From the NCBI GenBank assembly GCA_963832305.1, contig CAWHTU010000021.1, positions 1-64,000 on the forward strand: 64,000 nucleotides of DNA, written 5' to 3'. The stretch comes from Roseiarcus sp963832305. Lineage in GTDB: Bacteria; Pseudomonadota; Alphaproteobacteria; Rhizobiales; Beijerinckiaceae. Positions 8,377 to 15,155 of this stretch are shown piece by piece; within the stretch, counting starts at the first letter, position 1, and the number at the start of each line of letters is the position of its first letter. The notes beneath the pieces were generated by a model. That model saw nothing but the letters and a program-made list of their open reading frames with translations. It searched no databases and had not been told where the DNA came from. Position numbers and translations under genes: made by a program.

Positions 8377-9173
8377 TCAGCCGTGAAGCCTCACGCCGTC
8401 GAGAGCTTCGGACCCGGACACCGGGCGATGTTCAAGCTCGCCAACCGCGAACAGTTCGACCGGATCGGCGAAGCCCTTCAGCTGGTATTGGCGAGACGAG
8501 CTTCCCGCGAGCTCCGGCTGAGCCTTGTCGAAGACGGCGCGGGTTACGAGGATCTCGCCGGACTCCGCGGCCGATTGCGCTCGCGAGGCGGTGTTCACGA
8601 CTGTGCCAATGGCCGTCACGTCTCGATGGGATTGGCCAAACTCGCCGAAGCTCAATTCCCCGGTGTTGATCCCAATGCCGATGCCAAGCGGCGCTCCGGT
8701 CAATCCGAACGTCTCATCGAGCGTCGCCCGCTGCTCGGCAAACCGACGCTGGATCTCGCGAGCCGCATGCAGGGCGCGCGTCGGATGGTCGCCGTGGGAG
8801 ACCGGGAAATTGAACACGGCCATCACCGCGTCGCCAATCGTCTTGTTGAGGATGCCGTCCTCTTCCCATACGGCGCCGGCGCAGACGTCATAGAACACGT
8901 CCAACAGGCCGGATAGCGCGTCGGGTTCAGCGACTGCGACAGCGCCGTGTAGCCGCGCAGGTCGGCGAACAGAATGGTGGCGTCGATCATGATCTTCCGG
9001 GCGCGCATCACCTTGGTGAAACTCAGCTCGCAGATCGTGCAGAGATTTGGATTCATCCGGCTCGGCCGGATGCCGAACGCCCGGAAGGGCGCGGAAAGCG
9101 GGCCCCGCAAGGGGATGGGCACTTTCATTTGCTCCCAGCAGCCCTTGCAAATCGTCGCCTGCTCCGCCGCCAT
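8377..9173 (-). pseudogene. Class III adenylate/guanylate cyclase, frameshifted
   Basis: The N-terminal part, from the ATG at 9173 (AGAGAGG ribosome binding site), carries two CxxC pairs (CKGC, CTIC) that could bind a metal, then starts the cyclase domain with ILFADLRGYTALS and its metal-binding Asp. Near 8920 the frame changes and the domain continues as LLDVFYDV, KTIGDAVMAVF and GIGINTGE to the stop at 8377. One base appears to be missing. The intact protein would make cAMP or cGMP in the cytosol. It ends 18 bases from the also-frameshifted LysR gene, convergently. Confidence 0.8.
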
Positions 9174-9295
9174 GACCGCACCTCTCTGTTCAGCCTGATC
9201 CATCCCCTAGCATCCTCTAGGGCGCGCACGGATTAATTCTTTCGGTGTCGCGGTTAAACATTGGACAGCCGTGTTGGGCGCCTCGGCGCGCCGTC

Positions 9296-9348
9296 TCACC
9301 CGTTGCGGAACGCGTAGGCGTAGCCGTTGAGCGCCGGGGCGCCGCCGA
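9296..9348 (-). pseudogene. Remnant of the ACC deaminase 3' end
   Basis: These 53 bases match 11637-11689 at 51 of 53 positions. Read on the minus strand they encode the last residues of ACC deaminase (GGAPALNGYAYAFRNG and the stop codon). The similarity ceases on both sides. This partial copy and the 3' end of the complete acdS gene bracket the sedolisin gene as direct repeats. Confidence 0.85.
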
Positions 9349-9388
9349 TAACCGGATGGCCACGCCATTCAATGATTTACGCCCCGCA

Positions 9389-11347
9389 TCATGGATGGTG
9401 GGGCGGCGGTCCCCGCAGAATGATCGAAACGGCGTGGCGAGCGGAATGGCGGCGCGTCAGGACGGTGGCCATGACTCGCTCTTCCCATGCGCGCCGGATG
9501 AGATGCTCGACCTCCTGCTCCCGGCTGTCGAACCGGTGCTCGCCGCCGAGACGATCCTCGAGCATGAACCCCTCGAAATCGCCGAAACGGTCGAAAATGA
9601 GCGCGGCCACTTTGCCGGTAATGTGCGGCTCCTTGTCGAATTCCTCCGTTTGCTCCTCTTCGTGGCGGAGGAATTTGAGCAGCGCATGCCCCTTGAGGCT
9701 TCCCCATCCGGTGCAGGCGTCCCACCCAGGCCCGCATAGGTATCCCGGCGCCCCGCTGGAGGCGTTCGTGCGCCCGTCATCGATGTCGCGGAACACATGG
9801 CGGGCCTCATGCGAATAGAGGATCGGATTGAGGTAGCCAACGCGTTGGTGCAGGTGCGCGTTAATGATCGCAATGAGGCCGGCGTAGAGAGGCGCGGTCT
9901 CGCTCGTGCCCCACCAGCCGGGAGAACTCGCGCCGCCCAGGACAATCTCGTAGCCGTTGGCGTAGCCCGCGATATCCGGCGTGCCGCGCCCCTTGCGCTG
10001 GCCCGGATTGAGCGACAGAGGGACATGCGCATGGCGCTGCCAGTGTGGCAGGTCGAAGACATCGCTGACGCCGCCCCCGGTGATCCCGTTGTCGGTCCAC
10101 GCCACCTCGACGAAGGATGAGCCCGCTACGTCGCCAATGGTTGTGCCCCCGCATGAGATCACCCAAGGGTCCGACTCTGGATAGTAGACATGCGCGTTCC
10201 CGTCACCGACCTGGCAGTTGGAGCCGTCGTCGCCTGAAGCCACGAGAACCGTCATCCCAAACATCGCCGCTTCCTGAAACGCGGCGCTGACCGTCGCGAT
10301 CACGGCGGGGGACCAGGTGAGATTGCCGAACGTGTCGAACTCGGACCAGTCCCAGCTGATCGACAGCACCGAGGGGCGCCGCTCGCCGGGATTGGGATGC
10401 ACCGCCCGCTTGAGGGCGAGCACCCATCCGTTCTCGTCCCAAGTGGTGAAATAGACTTGGATATGCGCGCCCTGCGCGACCGATCCGGCCACCGAGATGT
10501 CGAGCACGACCTCCGCGTCGGCGAATCCCCCGGGTGAGTTCGTCGCCCCGTTGACGCCTATGTCGAGAAGCGGCGGCGTGACAAAACCAGGGCCGATGCC
10601 GGCCGCCGTGGTGAAATAGGCGACGATATCGGAAGGCAGATAGCCGCATTTGCCGGCGACGGGATCGCTGAACTCGAGCAGTCCGATCGTCTCCTTGTCG
10701 ATGTGGTTTGAAGGCTTGGGGAAATCGTAGAGCGTGGCCACCTGCGGCGGGGTCAGCGGCGTGATTGTCGGCAACGGCGTGACCGCGCGGCGCGCCATCC
10801 GCCGGTTGTCGAGGCCGAAGACGCCTTCGACGACATGCGCGACATCCTCCGGCAGATGGACGTAGCCCTCGTAGCCCCTGTAGACTTCTCGTTCTCCGCG
10901 CTCCCTCCGCCTGCTTCGCGGCGGCCCTCGCAGGCGCCGGCGGTCTTCGTCATCCGCCCCGCGCTCCATTTCGTATCGGTGCAGCTCGACGCCGAACGCG
11001 TCGCCGACCTGCGAAACCTTGCCCGATGCAATGACCAGCCGCCGCTCGACGCTCCTCTCGACGACGGCGAGTCCGTGTCGCGCCGCAAAGGCCGCGACGA
11101 GTTCGAGCTCGGCCGGGTCGGCGCCGTACTGGCGCGCAAACTCCTCGGAAGTGATGTAATGTCGCGAGCCCGGTCGGTTCTGCGCCCAATGCTCCTGATC
11201 CGGCAGTTCGGCCGCCCCGGATCGCCGGCGCACGGCGATCGTGACGGACATCTTCTCATTGGGATCGGAGGGCCCGAGCCGTTTTGCCCCCGGCGCAATA
11301 TGCCGCGCACTGTTGACGAGCGTCCTTCGGCTTTGGTGACCTGGCAT
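9389..11347 (-). CDS. Sedolisin (S53) family serine-carboxyl peptidase
   Basis: A 652-residue protein. An activation (pro-kumamolisin) domain covers roughly residues 30-190 and contains an unusual Arg-rich run near 136-155. The catalytic domain follows with the sedolisin residues: Glu279 and Asp283 (AEVVLDIS), oxyanion Asp373 (SGDDGSN) and nucleophile Ser482 in GTSETAP. The C-terminal calcium-site region (FRDIDDG, GWDACTGWGS) is present. About 95 extra residues follow, charged and unlike the family. No signal peptide is visible, although the family is usually secreted and acid-active. The ATG at 11347 is preferred over TTG at 11353 because of AGAGG eight bases upstream. Confidence 0.88.
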   Translation of the reverse strand: MPGHQSRRTLVNSARHIAPGAKRLGPSDPNEKMSVTIAVRRRSGAAELPDQEHWAQNRPGSRHYITSEEFARQYGADPAELELVAAFAARHGLAVVERSVERRLVIASGKVSQVGDAFGVELHRYEMERGADDEDRRRLRGPPRSRRRERGEREVYRGYEGYVHLPEDVAHVVEGVFGLDNRRMARRAVTPLPTITPLTPPQVATLYDFPKPSNHIDKETIGLLEFSDPVAGKCGYLPSDIVAYFTTAAGIGPGFVTPPLLDIGVNGATNSPGGFADAEVVLDISVAGSVAQGAHIQVYFTTWDENGWVLALKRAVHPNPGERRPSVLSISWDWSEFDTFGNLTWSPAVIATVSAAFQEAAMFGMTVLVASGDDGSNCQVGDGNAHVYYPESDPWVISCGGTTIGDVAGSSFVEVAWTDNGITGGGVSDVFDLPHWQRHAHVPLSLNPGQRKGRGTPDIAGYANGYEIVLGGASSPGWWGTSETAPLYAGLIAIINAHLHQRVGYLNPILYSHEARHVFRDIDDGRTNASSGAPGYLCGPGWDACTGWGSLKGHALLKFLRHEEEQTEEFDKEPHITGKVAALIFDRFGDFEGFMLEDRLGGEHRFDSREQEVEHLIRRAWEERVMATVLTRRHSARHAVSIILRGPPPHHP

Positions 11348-11636
11348 GAGCAAACCTCTTTGCTTTTATGGCTTCCCTCAAATATTCCCTTCCGTCGCTT
11401 CCTTTGTTGGAAAGCGCTGTTTAAAAACAATCAGGGCTCCTACAGCTAACCGGCAATCCTGTCTGTGATCGGCGTCACAATTCATTGACAGCATTGGCCG
11501 GGGGAGCGTGGGCACCTCAAGATGGCCGGATCTTGCACCGAGAGCATTCGGTTCGTCGGCGTCCAGGGGGCGCCGCATCCCAAGGCGGCGAAGCGATCTC
11601 AAAAGACGACCCCAATCGCCGCTTCACGACGCCGGT

Positions 11637-12650
11637 TCACCCGTTGCGGAAAGCGTAGGCGTAGCCGTTGAGCGCCGGCGCGCCGCCGAGATGGGCGTAG
11701 AGCACCTTCGATCCCTTCGGGAAAAAGTCCTTCTTCGCAAGATCGATCATGCCTTGCATCGATTTGCCCTCGTAGACCGGGTCGGTGATCATGCCTTCGA
11801 GCCGCGCCGCGAGCCGGATCGCGTCCTTCGTCTCCGCCGACGGCACGCCGTAGAGCGGATAGGCGTAGTCCTCGACCAGCACGACGTCGTCGTCGGCGAT
11901 TTCCTGACCGAGCTCGATCAGCTTCGCGGTCTTTCGCGCGATGTCGAGCACCTGCGCTTTTGTCTGCTGCGGCGTCGCGGAAGCGTCGATGCCGATCACC
12001 TTGCGCTGCCGGCCGTCCTTGGCGAAGCCCACGACCATGCCGGCATGGGTCGATCCGGTCACCGTGCAGACGATCACGCAATCGAACTTAAACCCGAGTT
12101 CGCGCTCCTGCGCCCGCACCTCCTCGGCGAAGCCGACATAGCCGAGCCCGCCGAACTTGTGCACCGAGGCGCCCGCCGGAATCGCGTAAGGCCGCCCGCC
12201 CTCGGCCTCGACCTCCGTGAGCGCGTCCTCCCAGCTTTTCCGGATGCCGATGTCGAACCCGTCGTCGACCAGCCGCACGTCCGCGCCCATGATCCGGCTC
12301 AGCATGATGTTGCCGACCCGGTCGTAGACCGCGTCCTCGTGCGGGACCCAGGCCTCCTGCACCAGCCGGCATTTCATGCCGAGCTTGGCCGCGACCGCGG
12401 CGACCTGGCGGGTATGGTTCGACTGCACCCCGCCGATCGAGACCAGCGTGTCGGCGTTCGAGGCAATCGCGTCGGGGATGATGTATTCGAGCTTGCGCAG
12501 CTTGTTGCCGCCGAACGCGAGGCCCGAATTGCAGTCCTCGCGCTTGGCGTAAAACTCGACCTTGTCGCCGAGATGGGCGCTGAGACGCTTCAGCCGCTCG
12601 ATCGGCGTCGGGCCGAAGGTGAGCGGATAGCGTTCGAATTTTTCCAGCAT
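11637..12650 (-). CDS. acdS: 1-aminocyclopropane-1-carboxylate deaminase
   Basis: PLP enzyme of 337 residues, the usual AcdS length, that cleaves ACC, the plant ethylene precursor, to ammonia and 2-oxobutyrate. The PLP lysine is in GGNKLRKLEY (K50), the nucleophile serine in VQSNHTRQ, and the active-site tyrosine in DPVYEGKSMQG. The whole sequence follows the true AcdS family rather than D-cysteine desulfhydrase. The start at 12650 (MLEKFERYPLTFGPTP) has AGGAAAAG upstream; the 40 in-frame codons before it are not conserved-looking. The enzyme suggests plant association. The end of the gene is duplicated at 9296. Confidence 0.93.
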   Translation of the reverse strand: MLEKFERYPLTFGPTPIERLKRLSAHLGDKVEFYAKREDCNSGLAFGGNKLRKLEYIIPDAIASNADTLVSIGGVQSNHTRQVAAVAAKLGMKCRLVQEAWVPHEDAVYDRVGNIMLSRIMGADVRLVDDGFDIGIRKSWEDALTEVEAEGGRPYAIPAGASVHKFGGLGYVGFAEEVRAQERELGFKFDCVIVCTVTGSTHAGMVVGFAKDGRQRKVIGIDASATPQQTKAQVLDIARKTAKLIELGQEIADDDVVLVEDYAYPLYGVPSAETKDAIRLAARLEGMITDPVYEGKSMQGMIDLAKKDFFPKGSKVLYAHLGGAPALNGYAYAFRNG

Positions 12651-12906
12651 GGCCGGGCTTTTCCTGTTCGCGAGCTCTGGCGACGTTAAACGATGAACGG
12701 ATGGAGTTGAACCCGACGTCGCCGCAAGGCCGTCAAGGCCTGCGAGGGTGAGCGCCCGGTCCGGGTTCAAGCAGATGTGAGAACGCCTGCCTGGCCGGCT
12801 GACTTCCGCCTGGGATAAACTGTCGGGTCATGAGCTCGGGCCCGCCGGACCATGCGGACCGGGGAGGACGGGATGAAGAAGTGAACCCGTGTGCCCCTCG
12901 CGTAAC

Positions 12907-13332
12907 ATGAGCGCCAACGAGCGGACCGTCACCGCCGAGGCTCAACCGCTGATCGCCGTGGGCGACGTCCGCGCGAGCAGCCGCTGGTATGCGGACTTGC
13001 TCGGAGCGGACACGCTTCCCGATCACCCGCACCGCGACGTGTACGATCGCATCTGGCGCTCTGGCCGACTGTTGCTGCAACTGCACGCCTGGGACGCCGA
13101 AGATCACCCAAATCTCGTCAACGCCGGCGCGGCGCCTGCGGGACACGGCGTCGTGCTTTGGTTCCAGGTCTGCGATTTCGACGCGGTTGTCGAGCGAGCG
13201 ATCCGGCTCAAGGCGGCGATCATCGAAGGCCCTCATTTCAACCCCGCGCCCCGGCACTGGGAGATTTGGCTCCGCGACCCCGATGGGTACGTGATCGCCA
13301 TCGCCAGCCCGGACGGTGAGACCGGTCCTTAG
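12907..13332 (+). CDS. VOC (glyoxalase/bleomycin resistance) family protein
   Basis: 141 residues with the vicinal oxygen chelate pattern: a VRASSRWYADLLGA helix, a central GHGVVLWFQV strand, and the terminal WEIWLRDPDGYVIAIASP strand with its metal-ligand-type Glu. The substrate is unknown. The ATG at 12907 is used; a GTG at 12889 is an in-frame alternative, and neither has a clear ribosome binding site. It ends 24 bases before the palindrome that controls the MarR operon, which could also act on this gene's neighbourhood. Confidence 0.75.
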   Translation: MSANERTVTAEAQPLIAVGDVRASSRWYADLLGADTLPDHPHRDVYDRIWRSGRLLLQLHAWDAEDHPNLVNAGAAPAGHGVVLWFQVCDFDAVVERAIRLKAAIIEGPHFNPAPRHWEIWLRDPDGYVIAIASPDGETGP

Positions 13333-13355
13333 GCCGAAGCCCCGGTCACATATGC

Positions 13356-13397
13356 AGTTGACAAGGAAACTGTTGACCGATAGTTTCCTTGTCAACT
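13356..13397 (+). promoter_or_regulatory. 16-bp inverted-repeat operator/promoter of the MarR operon
   Basis: AGTTGACAAGGAAACT (13356-13371) and its exact reverse complement (13382-13397) are separated by 10 bases. TTGACA inside the left arm and TAGTTT at 13381 are 17 bases apart, like -35 and -10 boxes, so a bound repressor would cover the promoter. It lies directly before the MarR gene and its GGAGG ribosome binding site, so autoregulation is the natural reading. Confidence 0.75.
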
Positions 13398-13409
13398 TAT
13401 GGAGGCCGT

Positions 13410-13868
13410 ATGGTTCGCCGGACGGAGCCCAGCCCGCTGGAGTAGCACTTGGGTTACTGGCTGCGCTACGTGTCGAACCACGTGTCGCACGCCTTCGCCC
13501 TGAAGGTCGCCGCGCGCGGAGTGACGGTCGCCGAATGGGTCGTGCTGCGTGAGCTCTATGACGGCGAGAGCGCGCCGAGCGCGCTCGCCGACCGGCTCGG
13601 CATGACGCGCGGAGCGATCTCGAAGCTTGCCGACCGGCTGATCGCCAAGGGCTTCATCGCGCGGCGCGCCAGCGCCGGCGACCGCCGGTTTCAGACGCTC
13701 GCGCTCACCCGGCAAGGGCGGGCGCTGACGCCGAAGCTCGCGGCGCTTGCCGATCAGAATGACGAGGAGTTTTTCGCCCCTCTCGATCGCGCGACGCGGG
13801 AGGCGATCGAGACGGCGATGAAGGAGATCGTGCGGCGAATGGGACTTCGCGCCGCGCCGGTCGATTGA
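13410..13868 (+). pseudogene. MarR family regulator with in-frame amber codon
   Basis: A winged-helix MarR protein (WVVLRELYDGESAPSALADRLGMTRGAISKLADRL, wing ARRASAGDRRFQTLALT). The natural start is the ATG at 13410, five bases after GGAGG, reading MVRRTEPSPLE, but codon 12 is TAG (13443-13445). The frame then resumes with HLGYWLRYVSNHVSHAF, which looks like the genuine continuation of the family N-terminus. A shortened 139-residue protein could start at TTG 13449, but it has no ribosome binding site and would lack the first dimerisation residues. Real nonsense mutation, suppression, and base-call error cannot be separated from this sequence alone. Confidence 0.75.
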
Positions 13869-13877
13869 GCGGAAAGC

Positions 13878-13919
13878 GATGCAAGACAGAGGATGCAAGA
13901 CAGAGGATGCAAGAGATAG
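13878..13919 (+). repeat. 14-bp tandem repeat at the DUF1398 start region
   Basis: GATGCAAGACAGAG occurs twice exactly (13878-13891, 13892-13905), then as GATGCAAGAGATAG (13906-13919), and a fourth diverged unit begins GATGAACGAG at 13920. Every unit carries an ATG. Because 14 is not a multiple of three, the ATGs of units 1 and 4 share the gene's frame while those of units 2 and 3 do not. A change in copy number would alter start-codon choice. Confidence 0.75.
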
Positions 13920-13920
13920 G

Positions 13921-14331
13921 ATGAACGAGATGGACGCCCATGTGAAAGACGTCGTGCGCGAGATGAGCAAGGCCTCGGATGAGGAGCGCATCACGTTTCC
14001 TGAAGTGGTGCAGGCGCTGATGGAGGTTGAGGTCGAGCGCTATCACGCCGATCTCGTGGCCGGGCGGAAGACCTATTATCTGCCCGACGGCGCCTTCGAA
14101 GAGACGGACACCGATAAGGTCGGCGGCGCGGCGCACAAGTTTTCGGCCGAAGACGTGGAGAAAGCGGTCCGCGCCATCCAGCGGAAGCAGATTGCCTATC
14201 GCGAATTCTGCCGCTTGATCGCGGACGCGGGCTGTGTCGGGTATTTCGTCAGTTTGGCCGGCCGCCGCGCCGTCTATTATGGCCGCACCGGGGACGAACA
14301 CGTCGAATGGTTTCCCGGCGCAAAGCCATAG
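13921..14331 (+). CDS. DUF1398 family protein
   Basis: 136 residues counted from the ATG at 13921 (MNEMDAHVKDVV); an in-frame ATG at 13879 with GGAAAG upstream would add 14 repeat-encoded residues. The sequence has the DUF1398 pattern: an EERITFPEVVQAL segment, ERYHADLVAGRKTYYLPDG and the C-terminal CVGYFVSLAGRRAVYYGR. The fold is small and cytosolic; the biochemical role is unknown. It sits between the MarR gene and a VOC gene in a MarR-controlled operon, and DUF1398 genes are often MarR-linked, suggesting a small-molecule response. Confidence 0.75.
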   Translation: MNEMDAHVKDVVREMSKASDEERITFPEVVQALMEVEVERYHADLVAGRKTYYLPDGAFEETDTDKVGGAAHKFSAEDVEKAVRAIQRKQIAYREFCRLIADAGCVGYFVSLAGRRAVYYGRTGDEHVEWFPGAKP

Positions 14332-14378
14332 AGCCTGACCGCCCGCGCCTCCGACACATCTTCAAAGGAGCATTTCCC

Positions 14379-14735
14379 ATGATCGACCACGTCGGCCTTC
14401 GCACCGCCCAATTCGACGTCATGACCGCCTTCTACGAGCAGGCTCTCGCCCCGCTCGGCATCAAGAAACTGATGGCCTTTGACGGCGGCGCCGGCTTCGG
14501 CCGCGATGCGCCGGTCCTTTGGGTCAGCCTCTCGAACGAGCCGCGGTCCAGCATCCATCTGGCGCTCTCGAGCTCGGACCGATCGGCCGTCCGCGCATTT
14601 CACGCCGCGGCCCTCAAGGCCGGAGCAAAGGACAATGGCGCGCCGGCTCCGCGCGACTATGCGCCGAACTACTACGCCGCCTTCGTTATCGACCCCGACG
14701 GCAACAACATCGAGGCGGTCTGCCATAGCGCCTGA
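14379..14735 (+). CDS. VOC family protein
   Basis: 118 residues, a compact vicinal-oxygen-chelate protein. It starts MIDHVGLRTAQFDVMTAFYEQAL with the first metal ligand His, and ends AFVIDPDGNNIEAVCH with the conserved Glu. AAAGGAG eight bases before the ATG at 14379 fixes the start. It is the last gene of the MarR-DUF1398-VOC operon, with a 47-base gap after DUF1398. Likely a lyase or dioxygenase-type or binding protein acting on a small molecule; the substrate is not predictable. Confidence 0.8.
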   Translation: MIDHVGLRTAQFDVMTAFYEQALAPLGIKKLMAFDGGAGFGRDAPVLWVSLSNEPRSSIHLALSSSDRSAVRAFHAAALKAGAKDNGAPAPRDYAPNYYAAFVIDPDGNNIEAVCHSA

Positions 14736-15155
14736 GCTCGCCGGCGATCGACGGCTTCTTTCTATTAATCGAAAATATCTTGCCATCGGCGAGCGTCTGC
14801 TGTACTTTCCAGAAACGACGGGCGCGGGGCGGCTTGAAACCGGGGCCTCCCGTCGGAGGGTCGGATCCAGAGCACGATGGGTTCGGATGGCGCCAAGGAA
14901 TTGCGAGAGCGCGTTTCCACGCGAACGAGACGGCTCAAGCAGGCTGGAGCCAGGCAACCAGAGGGAGAATCGACGCTAATCGTTGATATATAACAAGAAT
15001 GGCATTTGGTTTTTGTTGCGCTCGATTTTGATTTCGTTGCGCCGGATTTTGATTTTGTTGCGCCCGGCTTGGATTTTGTTGCGGCCGCCTTGGTTTTTGT
15101 TGCGGGGACCGCGGCCTGGCCGCCCCGGCCCCGGCGGATAGCGGGATCGGGTCGT
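14736..15155. other. 420-base non-coding stretch containing a tandem repeat
   Basis: This lies between the convergent VOC gene (+) and ClpP-fold gene (-). The first 270 bases show no gene and are locally AT-richer than the surroundings. The right part holds the five-unit 21-bp repeat (15005-15109). A TTG-initiated frame at 15006 runs on into the antisense strand of the next gene and is not believable as a protein. No terminator with a T-tract was recognised. Confidence 0.6.
15005..15109. repeat. 21-bp tandem repeat, five units
   Basis: Five head-to-tail 21-bp units start at 15005, 15026, 15047, 15068 and 15089. All share the core TTGnTTTnGTTGCG; units 2 and 3 are closest, and the ends diverge. 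The unit length is a multiple of three, so on the plus strand it spells a heptad such as DFVAPDF and on the minus strand RNKIKSG-like heptads, but no credible gene uses either. It lies 47 bases beyond the stop codon of the minus-strand ClpP-fold gene. Confidence 0.8.

Noticed and set aside
15005..15109. Possible CRISPR array
   Set aside because: The 21-bp units are directly adjacent with no spacers, and no cas genes are in the window.
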